Origin: Ulva prolifera
Taxonomy: Eukaryota > Chlorophyta > Ulvophyceae > Ulvales > Ulvaceae
DNA: 64,000 nt
Assembly (NCBI GenBank): GCA_023078555.1
Contig: CM041202.1
Coordinates: 2,042,022-2,106,021 of the forward strand
Direction: 5' to 3'
The notes beneath the pieces are model-generated. The model saw only the letters and a program-made list of their open reading frames with translations. It was not told where the DNA came from and ran no database searches. This document shows positions 46,753 through 57,943 of this stretch, piece after piece; within the stretch, counting starts at the first letter, position 1; every line of letters begins with the position of its first letter. Both the position numbers and the translations under genes were made by a program.

Positions 46753-49320
46753 TACATACATACATACATCATGTATGTGAGTTCTATTTTGGTAGAGGGA
46801 GCCGTGCGGCAGCCCCAAGGAAGCAGTGCCTCTGAGCATGCTTGGGCAAAAGGAACCACGCCCTGTGCGATAATTTTCGCGATGTCGAGTCTTCTGTAGA
46901 CGGACAACATGAGGAATGGCTGCCCAGTTGTTTTATTTCTGTGTCGTGTACGGTGGGCGGCCTGAAGCATTGAGAGGGTGGCGCTGTGTGAGGTCACGGA
47001 GAGGAATGCGCCCGTGTGGCAGACAACGTCACAAGGGCCAAAGAAAGAGAACACTACGCGATTTGGTGGCACAACTTGCATCACCTCCTCATGCTCATTG
47101 TGCTGCTGATGCCTTATGCCGGTTTGTTGCATCACAGGCGCGTTCAGTGTCTCAGTCATAGAGAGTCCTGTTGGAGGGGAGAGGACCAGGCTGTTGCGGT
47201 ACGGATCGAAAACGAGCATGCGCACATGGACAACTACGCACGTGGCTGTGCGACATTGCACCAGCCACCACATACTAGTCAAGCAGACACCAGAATGGGG
47301 GAGGGGGAGGACACCGCCCGCCCCCCAACATAACCACACCATCAAAACAGACCGCGCAGGAGACTGCAACACGTAGCACAGAGAACACTTGACAGCACAT
47401 CCACGTACGGATGCCCAACAAGGGCTCCCCAGCCCAGTGTACCTACGCGGAATACAGAGCAGAGACGCCACACACCGGACTGTAGGAGCCGGAACCCAGA
47501 CCAGACACCACACTCCACGACGCACACCGGATTGTAGGAGCCGGAACCCAGACCAGACACCACACTCCACAACACAGCTACTGCCTCGCGCTAACAAGCC
47601 CGGCATAAGCCCGGGCGCGCGCTACTCGCGCACCGGACCCGGAGATGGAGAAGTCGCCCGGAAGGGCGTTTTGAATCATGCACTGTGCTTTTGTTGTGAA
47701 CACTCTGGGCCGGGCAGCTGGCATCGGGACACAGCGGCCGCACGAGTCAGACCCCAAGAGCATTGTGGTGTGCGTGCAAAAAGCAGGACAGGTCATTAAC
47801 GTGGTACGCCGTCTTCGGGGGTGGCGGGCTTCCGCCAGCTACGCCCTCAGGCTGTCTACTCGGGAGGGCAGCGAACGAGGCTACTCTTATGAGGCCCTCT
47901 CCAGAGTCTCCACCCTTAATTCGGAGAGCGCGACATAGCACACAGAACCCCCACCGAACCACCCACTTGACCGTGAGCTGCCAGAGACACCCACGTGGGA
48001 CAAGCGCTTGGCTCGTACAGCCCGTTTGACCGTGGGAGTTTGCCAGGCACACTCACGTTGGACAAGCATTGGGCGTGCGTCAGGGCATCCGCCGGGATTC
48101 CCCCCAGACTTTGCACGTTTCGCGGTCTGTTCGCCACACACACACAGACTGTGATGACTACAAGTGTATGCATGGGCTCGGGCCTGCGTGCCCAACAACA
48201 TGCGCTACAGTCGTGCATCAGGCGTAGCCGCACAGCAAGAACGCTGACGGCACGGGCTCGCGGAGCCTGAACATCGCGGAGCCCGTAAACAAAAGGAAAA
48301 GGCACACAATAACTGTCTTTGAGCGGCGACATGCCGCGCAGTTCGGCGTCTTGGAATTGCTAGCACAGCCCGAAACTAAACATCGCGGCGCGAGAAGACA
48401 CACACTCACGCAGCTACCGTGTGCTCGTGCAACTGCCCACCAGAATCGGGAATCAGATGTTATAAGCGAGATGGTATGCATTCTGTGGGTGTGAAACGGG
48501 CAAAGCATGTAGAAACAAGCAGTGCGCAATAGTTCGGCAACCACGCAGCACAGCTACGGCGTCGGCAATGGGTGTTGCCGGACCAAGCTGGCCAGGAACG
48601 CACAACATAACACAATAAAACATCTAACGTGGGATCTGTGAGTTCTGGCACCTCGGATGACTTCTGGTTGCGATAGTTGCCGAGAGTGCCTTGTCTGGAC
48701 TCGAGCGCAGCCTCATCGTCGCATCGTCACTGCCCGCGGGCGAACGCCGAAAGACACAAAAACAGAAACTAAGACTCAACAAGAAAACCTATCGCGTGAT
48801 CAAGTTCGTGTCCGTGTCGCGGTAGCCGGTCCGCTCCCCTGCCGAGAGCGGTTAGCACATCATAGCCATGGTAATCACAGATGTGTGCTGGCACCACGAT
48901 CATATGTATGTGTTGTCTTTCTGCATTACAGTCGTTCTTGCTCCAATCCCACAACCTCCCTCCTCCACCACAAACCCCATGCTGCCTGCCTCAAGAGAAG
49001 TTCTCTTGTTGGTCTCTGCTGTCTGGTGCTTGAGCTCTACGCAGCAAGCGGTGCCATTGGGGCCCACGGCTGCACAGCACAGCACAGCACAGCACAGTCC
49101 GGGGTGGGACCTGCCCAGGGCGGGGCAGCCATGGCAGTTTTGGCATCCGCATCAAGGGCCTTTCTGTTTTGGGTCGGCAGCGCCTGTGCGTTGCATTTGC
49201 ATAGCATGCTATCGGCGCAGATGGATGTGGTTACTGCGTCGGAGTTCCGAGTTGGAGTTTGTTCACTGGGGACCCTTGTGATGATCAGGGCAGATGTACT
49301 TGAAGCGATCCTGAGTGCAG
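46753..49320. other. Unassigned region with open frames and a short tandem repeat
   Basis: A 284-codon minus frame (46752-47606) has a partly protein-like stretch (YRRLDIAKIIAQGVVPFAQA), but its upstream half crosses the 52-bp tandem repeat and no domain is recognised. Other frames are short and overlapping. Confidence 0.35.
47471..47570. repeat. 52-bp tandem repeat, two units
   Basis: Units start at 47471 and 47523 (CACACCGGA(C/T)TGTAGGAGC) and differ at one or two bases. Confidence 0.9.
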
Positions 49321-49322
49321 CG

Positions 49323-49360
49323 TGACAAGGATAAAGGCGGCGAGGCTGCGTGGAGTGGAG
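49323..49360 (-). mobile_element. Possible tail remnant of group B retrotransposon
   Basis: The minus strand reads GCCTCGCCGCCTTTATCC then TTGTCA, followed by CGCTGCACTC. No duplication was found. Confidence 0.45.
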
Positions 49361-49891
49361 GACGCGTGCTGCACAAATAGTACCACACATTGCCAGCCTT
49401 GGTCCACATGGCATGCTTCTAGCTAGCCATCTGGCCTGCAATGTGGAAGTTGCAGTAAGCTGAGAAAACTGAGAATATTTTCACCCGCAGCTAGGCAACC
49501 AAGCCTGGCATCATACAGAAAGTGATGCCGGAATGCCGACTGCTGCCACTGAGTCCCCCCGTTCCGATTGTTCGTGTCCTGGTTCTTGGTGAGCACAGGT
49601 TCCAAAGCCATCCGAATTGTCCACTGTACCCCAACCTCTGTACACATTTCATGTTGTGCTGCAGTGGAAACAACTTGGCATCATGGTGGCCGCCCGTCAG
49701 GTGTCTGCAATTGTGCGTCCGCACGTCAATTCAGGACACGGCTCAGAAAATCTACATCTACTTTACAAGGAGGCAGAGCGACAGGTCATCCTTGCGCATG
49801 ATAATTGTTAACACCAGCCCGTGTTGCAAGCACACAGTCGGAACGGTAAGCAGTACCACAGGAACCACGCATGCATGTGTACCCTCATCAG

Positions 49892-49993
49892 CAGTGTTGG
49901 GTCGCTTTGCCGCATTTCCAGGGCTACCAACCAAAAAACAGACCTGGATATTCGGAACTGTTCTATGTGATCGGGCCCGATGACCCGACACTG
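49892..49993 (+). mobile_element. 102-bp hAT-type MITE, copy 2
   Basis: The ends are CAGTGTTGGGTC and GACCCGACACTG. The exact 8-bp duplication is CTCATCAG (49884-49891 and 49994-50001). Confidence 0.92.
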
Positions 49994-50204
49994 CTCATCA
50001 GTCAAACATGTGAGCGTGTCCTCACGCCGAGCACTGCGGCAAGCAGGCCAACGTTTCAAACATGCTGGCGACATGCTGGCAACGTTCTTGCGCCTCAAGT
50101 CGCCACGTCCGTATGTATGCATGCTGACAATGCATAGCAAAAATGCATGACCGAGAGGCGGATGCCGCGGCTGCCATGCATCGCCTGCAGCACTGCACGT
50201 GCCT

Positions 50205-50956
50205 TAGGGATGGCACAAAGTCTAGGTTTTAAGTCAACTCGTCTCGTGCCGAGGTCGAGGTGGCACGAGGTTACCCGAGGTGACCTCGGATCCGTACGAG
50301 GTGACCTCGGATCGGCCAGTTCCACCTCGGGGTGTGCAGGCAGGTTCATAGCGACAGCGCACGTTCTATCATGGTGTGGCATCTATCGCTACATAATGAC
50401 CTCACAAAAGTTACAGTATTTACTCAATTGCTTCCACTACTGTATGTGAACCCTCATGGAGCACATGATCCTCTATTCCAGCTACCAAGACTTCCTCCTC
50501 ACAAGCCTCCACTGCTTCAGCATTTCTATTTTGTGCAACAAAAACCATCTTATCAGCAGGATCCACCTTCAATCGACTTCGGAACTTGTCGTACAACCTA
50601 CCGAACTTACTCAAATTCTGCTCTGATGCACATGACGTGACATGCAGAGAGTAATTTCTCAGCCATGTTGATATACTATTGGCCCGGCCACTGCATAGAG
50701 CGGCTATACTAGAGCCTATCCGGTGGTGCATGTGTCCTTGAATAATGTAAGGTAGTATGCTCATAGCCTAGGCCTGTGGATTTGTCTGTGTGCTTAGTTC
50801 CCACACCGTGTCTACTGGTGCTTCAACACCCTTTACGTGATGCTCGAGATAACGGGACCTCGACCCCATCCGAGGTGATACAAATGTTCACCTCGGAATC
50901 GGTACGAGACTCGTGTCGAGTTTTGGCACCTCGACCTAGACTTTGTGCCATCCCTA
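50205..50956. mobile_element. hAT transposon, 752 bp, internally deleted
   Basis: Terminal inverted repeats of about 23 bp (TAGGGATGGCACAAAGTC... at 50205 and its complement ending at 50956) are flanked by the exact 8-bp duplication ACGTGCCT (50197-50204 and 50957-50964). Subterminal GAGGTGACCTCGGATC-type repeats lie near 50256-50330. It contains a transposase remnant and is too short to be autonomous. Confidence 0.93.
50420..50764 (-). pseudogene. hAT transposase C-terminal fragment
   Basis: The minus frame contains TSCASEQNLSKFGRLYDKFR followed by SRLKVDPADKMVFVAQN, the hAT dimerisation motif (canonically TSxxSERxxSxxGxxxxxxRxxL). Gln replaces the usual Arg after Glu. The catalytic DDE part is absent and the element could not mobilise itself. 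The motif fits the surrounding inverted repeats and 8-bp duplication. Confidence 0.8.
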
Positions 50957-50964
50957 ACGTGCCT

Positions 50965-51707
50965 GGCTGGAGGCAGCGGGTCCATTACAGGGCTCCAGCG
51001 GTAGCTGCTCAAACGCGGTGGATCATGTCACGTGCAAGGTGTGGCCACAGGGGGCGATGCGGTACGAAGTGCGTTACACGCTCGTCCAACACTCAGTGGC
51101 ACTGTTCAGGTCGCACCAGCATCAAGCAGCTAATGTCGGTGCAGGCATGTTTGAGCTGTACGGCACACAAGCCACCACGTGCGGTGCGCCTCGGCCAGTG
51201 TAACGCACACCGTCGACTCCCGGGGCCTTGCCAGAACCCTGACCTGGAGGCCAAACAAACAAGCGAGCCGTGATGCTCCCGAACATGTACAGGAACGAGT
51301 GGTCAAGCACTCTGCGTGTTGGGGAGCGACACGTGATACTGAAATGTAGCACGCCTTCGCTCCCGGTGCCTCACTGCAAGCGGCCGCAACTGCGTTATTT
51401 GGCAACTGGTGGAAGGGAAGGCACGCTGGTCATGGCCATGGGCGCTACTCTGCCCGCCCGCCGCAACATGTCATCTGCACACTCGCACCCCCAGCCCCAC
51501 TCGGCCTGATCCCATGTTGGTGCGAATCGCATGCACAGCACCCAGCGCCCCCGGCGTCTGCTGCAAGCACGGCCAGCCGAGCCGTCGTCGGAGTGGACAC
51601 GCCCCTGGCGCGCGGCGTCGCGCTGTGCGTGCTGTGCATGCTGGGCTGGCCCGGCCGGTTGAGGGGAACATGTACACGTGGTCGGGGCGCGGCCGCCCTG
51701 GCCGGGG
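50965..51707. other. 3' region of M8 copy 2; no separate gene
   Basis: This should hold the protease 3' UTR. Open frames here, on either strand, have no motif. Confidence 0.5.
51074..51078 (-). terminator. Candidate poly(A) signal TGTAA for M8 copy 2
   Basis: TGTAA on the minus strand, about 630 nt after the stop codon at 51708. It is the first such motif I see downstream. Assigned by position only. Confidence 0.35.
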
Positions 51708-54700
51708 CTACGCGGCCGTGCCGCACTGGAGAATGCTCCCGTCCCACGTGGACATGGCCGCCAACCCCGCCGAGCGGCACTGGCTGAACGCGTCGCTGCG
51801 CTTCACGCAGTGATAGCTCGCGGAGCAGCACGGTAGCGACACGGGGAACCCTGAGCCCGCGCACTGGCGGTTGTTCCGCACACACGTGAGGCCGCCACAC
51901 CCAGCCACCGGTGGTGCAGGGGCCGTGGGGTCCGTCACAACCACCACCCGGCCGGCGATCGGGGTGGCTGAGGGCGGGGGGATCGGAGGAATGACGGCGC
52001 CGGCTTGGTTCTCCGAGGAGGAGATGGTGACGGACGAGCTGTTGTTGCGCAAGACGGTGACTTGGCCGCCGATGCTGCTGGATTTGATGGACGGCGGCGG
52101 CGGTGTCTTGGGCTCGGGCGCCGGCACAGGGCTCTTTGCGGGGGCTGCGCCGCTGTTGCAGGGGGTGCCGCGGTCGAGGGTGCCGTTGGAGAAGGCGCCG
52201 CACAGTGGCACGCCGCAGAATCCAGATGGCGGGCAGGGGTCAGCCTGCACGAGACAGAGCGGCACGGTCAGCATCACAACCACCATCCCGGGCGAAACCG
52301 TAGCCGTTGCGCTTGCAGCAGCCAGAGCGGCAGCTGGACTGAGACGCGCTTCTTGCCACATGCATGTGATCACATGAGCGTGGCGGTATGCATTGCCTAT
52401 GAAGCTCATCTTCTGCTGGACGCATCAGAATGCAGGCCCTGCTGCGGCAACTTCAGTCCCGGCCATGGAAATGCCGCGATCTACCAGCAATTCACAAGCG
52501 TGCGAGATCTGAACCCCACGGCATGGTGTATACAGAGGAATCGGGGAGTAAGGCAGGGGGGTTACCTGGTTGGTGCCGCAGCCGTCGATGCAGACGGGAA
52601 CTGAGCAGTCATCGCCGCCAAAGCCCGGGTGGCAGAAGCAGTGGCCCTGGAAGCAGTCCCCATTGCCGGTGCAGTCGTTGAGGTGTGCTGCGCACGACAG
52701 GTACCCTGGCTCGCCGCACAGCACGGTGGCGTTGGGGCACGCGAAGAGGCCTGCACAGGGTTCAATCCCATGAGGCACGCGCCGCGTTGATCAAAGCCGC
52801 GCCCGGCAGGAGCTTCTACCCCAGGCCGTGGTTCATGTAGGGGTAAACCCGCAGCACAGCACAGCCCCTGATTCGGACAGACCGACGACGATGCTGTGCG
52901 CGGCACTGATGTGGCCAAGGGCACAGCAGCGTCCAGAGGGCACAGGGCCCCTGTGGCCCGGCGTTGCTACCTCCTGACAGCCTCGCCTGGTGTTGAGAGA
53001 CTCTGAAAAGCAGAATCTGAGAGAGACAAACCAAAACCGTACCAGGTCTACTCTACGGCAGGCCGACACAAATAAAGAATAAACGTTACCATGCACTGAC
53101 AGCATGCATACGCGCCCGGGGGGGGGGGGGGGGGGGGGGGGGGGCACTTGAGTCGCAGGGTGCGCCGTTGATGAGGACGTCGCCCGCAGCGGAGCACGAC
53201 ACCGCCTGGCACGTCGCGCCGCCGGCCGCCGACAGCACGCACCGGCTGCCGCGGGCGCCACCCTGGCAATCCTCCAAATCCGGCCCCTGCTCGCACCACC
53301 ACATGATATGGCGTAATTGTGGATTTATGATGGAATTTGTCAAGGGTCAGTCAATGCATGTGGGTGGTGACTTCGGTGTGGAGCATGCGCAGCCGGGCTG
53401 CTGGAGCGAGATGGGAAATTCAGGCATAGCCAGCGCAAAGGGCTCGTGCATGTGTGCATGTGTGAGGTGCCCAGTGGCAGCATGCATGCCGACACGGCGG
53501 CGTGGCCCCCGCACCTCCTCGAAGCGGAAGAAGCCGTCGAGGCGCGTGCGGCCGGTGCACTCGCCGACGCCTGAGGAGTCGTACACGCATCCGATCGTGT
53601 CCTCCTGGGCCGCGGGGCAGAGGTACTGCGCCGCTGCAGGGTCCGCGAGTGCCTGTTCCGCTGTGCCGTTGGCAAACGCGCAGCCGCCCTTGTAGCCATA
53701 CGCGTTGAAGCCGGCGCTGCCGTACTTCACGTCATACCTGCACACAAATGCATGCCTGTGTAGCACAGAACAGCGTGACACGCCAGAGCCGCTATGGCAT
53801 GAAGGGCGTTTGGAAATCGCAGCGACATTGGACGGACTCGGGGTGGCGGGGGTGGCGGGGCACATTTGGCGCTTGTCTGTAGCGTGCACGTGTGAGGCCA
53901 CCGCGACGGAGGGCGCCACCATATCCACAACTTCAAAGGACCCTACTGCTGAACGAAAGCGCCGACTCCGCAGGGTTGATTGTCGCCTGACAAGGGAGGG
54001 ATGCCTATGCAGTGCTGCTTGAGTGGCACCTTCACTCGTGACACCTACTCCAGGCTGTAGCAGGCGCCTGTGGATTCTAGCGGACCACTGCCAGCATCAG
54101 ACGGCGCAGGAGGCGGCCGTGAAGGGGAAACGGTGGTGCTGCGGAGGGGGGGCGCACCAGTTGGAGTCCTGGAGGAGGGACAGGGTGATGTCGGTGAGGA
54201 CCGCCTGGTTGAAGTGAGTCTGCAGGACGCGCTGCGTGCGCGAGGTGTCCACGATCACCCCCTGCACCCACACCCGCCTCGGCACCCTCGGCGTTGTCAT
54301 ACACACTGAAACCACGGCCAATACCTGTCATGTTGGCGATGCGCGGGTGCACATCAGTGTTGGGTCGCTTTGCAGCGTTTCCAGGGCTGCCACCCAGAAA
54401 CTAGACCTGAATATTCGGAATTTTTACATATGATCGTGCCCGACGACGCAACACTGGTGCACATGAGGCACGCCGTCGCACGATGCGGATGAACCAGGAC
54501 ACTTGCACATACAACGAAGCCCCCTACCCCACACGTGCCACGCGGTAGTCACACGGGTGCACATCAGTGTTGGGTCGCTCTGCAGCGTTTCCAGGGCTGC
54601 CACCCAGAAACTAGACCTGAATATTCGGAATTTTTACATATGATCGTGCCCGACGACGCAACACTGGTGCACATGTGTACCACCGTCAGATTGACGCAGG

Positions 54701-57700
54701 GAGGGCTGGCCAGACGTGCCTTTGAGCATACGCAGCCGCGTGTTTTGACATGCAGGGGTTGAGGTGTTGCCCCAGGAGTTCAAAAGCATGCAGCTACGCA
54801 TTGCTGACATCGGGATCGTGCGACTACCGGGGGTCCAGAGCCCGGGCATGGAACCCCACCGCCGACATTCACGCACACCAACACACAGATGCATGGGGCT
54901 CTCCATCAACACGGGGCCACGGCAATCCGTGTTATATTACCAGTTCCGCACGGAGTCCGAGCAAGCCCCGGGATGCTAGCACGCCGAGGCGAGCTCGGGA
55001 TCTGTCAGTTAGAGGTAAAAGCACGGATTGCCGTCATCACAGACTGCCGCACATCAAACAAATTGATCTATCAAATCGGGAGGGGGGGGGGGGGGGATGG
55101 GGATTCGCACGTCAAAGATGCGCTCCTCCCAGTGCGTGTCTCGGCCGCCGCGGGCCCCGTCGTCCTCGAAGGAGGCCCCCGGCAGGGCCTCGCAGCCGAA
55201 GAAGGCCCGCGACGTGACCTGGACGTTCGGCGACTCGATGAGGCGGCCGCCGCTCGCGCCCGTGGAGGACGGGAAGCCCTCAGGGTAGCCGAGGTAGAAT
55301 GGGAACAGCGACGCCGCGACACCCTGCAGACACGCGGCGGGGTATGTTGCATGGGCGTGGGCGAGGTGGAGCGATGAGCTACCGACGGCCACAAGGCACG
55401 GACGGTCCAATGCTGTGCCGATGTCAGGCTGCGGGTTGCCGATCCAACGGCACAGCACGCGCAGCACGCACCAGGATGTGGAGGAGCTCATGGATGGCGG
55501 TGGTGAGGTCGAACTGGAACTGCGCGGGGTCAAGCTCGCAGAAGTCGATGTCTCCGAGGATGGGGCGGTTGGTGCCGTCCTCGATCTGCAGCGCCCCAGC
55601 TCGCGCCGTGAAGCGGCCCGCGCACACCGCGAGCGGCAGCGCCTTCACCTTCACCACCAGGTCCGCATCGAACCCTGCATGCCGGCACACACCCCAGTTT
55701 CGCTTTAGGGGTGTAGAGGCATCAACGTGCTGCGGAGGTGCCGGAGGTCCGCCAGCTGGCGCCGTCAGCGCGGCGGCGGCCGCAGTGCACATGCATGGAT
55801 GTGTCGGTGTGGAAACACATGCATGCGTGCGTTATCTGGCAGACCGAGGAACGTGGATTGGTGCTGGTGCTGGCTTCGGCTCAGCCAGGCTCACAGTGAG
55901 AGCGCGCCAGCTGTGCCGGTCCTGCTGCAATGGAACCCTCGCAGACGCAGACGCTGCTCCTCCGCGCTTTGCCGTGGCAGCTACATGCATGGGCAGACAT
56001 GTTCCGACCGCGACTGCGCCAGGCGCAGACATGCCGCGTCCAGACGAGTTCCCACAGTGCGGGACGGCTGCAGCGTTTCGATGCATAGAAACGGAGGCAC
56101 AGGCCGGCCCACACAGGGGGCAGTCAACATCAACCAATAACCAATGGGGTTCATGTCACGACTGAATGAAAACCAGCTTTGCACGAACTGTGACAGCAGT
56201 GTTGATACATAGTAGTTGTTCTGATCCAAGAAAGAGTTCATCACTAATTCTGCTGTGAGAAGCATGATGACAGATGAATGCAGTGAGAGGTATGACAACA
56301 AAAGGCAATCAGCAGAAGCAAGACTGGCCGTCGCTCAGCACGTCACGATCCTCAGCCTCCACAGCATAAGAATCCAGATGATTCGAGCTGAGACACACAC
56401 GGCAGAAGCGGACGGGTAGAAGGGGAGTGGCACAGGTGTCGCGGTGTCGGACGGCGGCTCACCTGCGGCGGGCTGCCCGAGGGTCGTCGGCTCCGGGATG
56501 GGTTCGTTCTCCCGGTCGCTGACGCCCCTGAAGTCTAGAGGTCCACTCGGCGACCTGATCTGCAAGACGAGCCGGTGGCGTGAGGTTGAGGGCGGCGGCT
56601 CGGTCGCAGTGGCCAGGGGGGCGATATGGCGTGATGGTGCACGGCAGGGTTGCCTGCCGTGTCCATTGCACAGGGGGGGAACCACCGACCGCCAACCGGT
56701 GGCAGCATAATGTACGTGGCGGGGGAAACAACATCCCACACACAAGAGAGCACTCATGCACGCGGCAATGCTCGGGCCAGGGTGCAAGCCCCCGGCGCCT
56801 GCCACCAGCATGTGTCAGCCTGATCACGCATGTGCCAGTCTGACATTTAGCCCGGGTGACCACCTGAGGTCAATCACGAGACACAACAGGGGGGTGTGCC
56901 CTCTTGTCGGAGGCACCGGCAACTGCCTCTGTGTTGACGAGAGCAGACGAGAGACGTCGCCGTCATGCGCAGCTGTTGCTGTGTGAATTGTTGCCAGGTC
57001 AGATTCTGAGCCGGCACTCGCTCCAGCAGCATCGAGCGATGCCGAGGGCGGCGGAACTGCTATGTTGCACACCTCGACACTGCATTGTTGAATGGGCACT
57101 GGGCATAAACATACCTTGCAGACAAAGCGCATAAAAAATGATCACAAACAACAAACTAGCCTCTGTCACCACACAACTGGCACATCTAGGTCCCTGGTCT
57201 GAAGATTCAGAAGTGGTGGCACGGTCGGCCACCCCAGCAGCGGCTTCGCATTGAATTCACGCTGTCTCCCACCCTGGCCCTCCTGAAGACGTCGGAGCAT
57301 ACATTGCCCCAGAGCCAGCCAGGCGCAGGGCCCATGCGGCGTGTCCCCCCACGAGGTGCCACCCCCCATCCTGCAAGCAGTCCCTGCAGCTGCCGTGGAG
57401 GCTCCACCCCCCACATGCAGGGCCAACTATACCCTTCACTCCTCAGCTTCGGGGAATATGCTCCGAGACCCTCACACCATCTGATCGTCACAACAACACG
57501 CCCAGTACCACCACAGACACACACAGCAGCACGCACAGCACGCACCGCAAGGGACAGCCGCAGAGAAATCGCACCCGAATTGACTTCGCGAGCACCCGAT
57601 TCGCGGCCGGCAGGACGCGGTCGAGCAGGTGGCTCCGCACCGCCGGCGTCCGGTCGATCTCCCCGGCCAGGAAGAATATCGTCAACGGCCGCTGCGGCGC

Positions 57701-57943
57701 GACCTCCGTGATCGGCGCCACCTCCTCAATCGGCGTCACCCCGGATGACGTGATCGTTGTCATGCTGGTGGTGGTCGTCGTCGTGGTGGGCGTGACCGTG
57801 AGCTGGACGTTGGTGAGCTGCGTGACGGTGACGCCGACGCTTCGGGAGCCCGGCTGCGAGTTGAGCCAGTCGAGGAGCCGCCGCTGCTGCGGCGCGGCGG
57901 CTGCGAGGAGGAGGACGGTCGCGAGGACCACAGCACGCAGCAC
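51708..57943 (-). CDS. Leishmanolysin-like (peptidase M8) secreted metalloprotease, copy 2, complete
   Basis: Nine exons (57575-57943, 56463-56559, 55472-55674, 55111-55323, 54158-54261, 53515-53737, 53148-53286, 52566-52750, 51708-52244) give 690 codons in one frame. The start MLRAVVLATVLLLAAAA is a signal peptide, followed by a Thr-rich stretch. The zinc site is HELLHILGV (first His about residue 217, split by an intron after residue 223), with the third ligand His about 287 in THWEERIFD. The usual Met-turn Met is Val (GVIVD, about 298), where copy 1 has HLM. LTDITLSLLQDSNWYDVKYG follows the family pattern around D-x-x-W. An EGF-like module (GDCFQGHCFCHPGFGGDDC) lies in exon 8. A Pro/Ser/Thr linker leads to a 63-residue cysteine module (627-689) shared with the Ala-rich protein. 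It probably acts outside the cell on wall or matrix protein; activity is uncertain without the Met. Confidence 0.92.
53118..53144. repeat. Poly-G tract (27 nt) touching the donor of intron 7, M8 copy 2
   Basis: On the coding strand it is a C-run starting 3 nt into the intron (donor GTGCCC after exon end 53148). Confidence 0.95.
54355..54456 (+). mobile_element. 102-bp hAT-type MITE, copy 3, in intron 4 of M8 copy 2
   Basis: The ends are CAGTGTTGGGTC and GACGCAACACTG. The exact 8-bp duplication is GTGCACAT (54347-54354 and 54457-54464). Confidence 0.93.
54565..54666 (+). mobile_element. 102-bp hAT-type MITE, copy 4, in the same intron
   Basis: Nearly identical to copy 3 (one base differs early) and flanked by the same octamer GTGCACAT (54557-54564 and 54667-54674). 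The sequence between and outside the two copies differs. Confidence 0.93.
55082..55096. repeat. Poly-G tract just after donor of intron 4, M8 copy 2
   Basis: A C-run on the coding strand, starting 14 nt after the donor GTGCGA at 55110. Confidence 0.9.
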
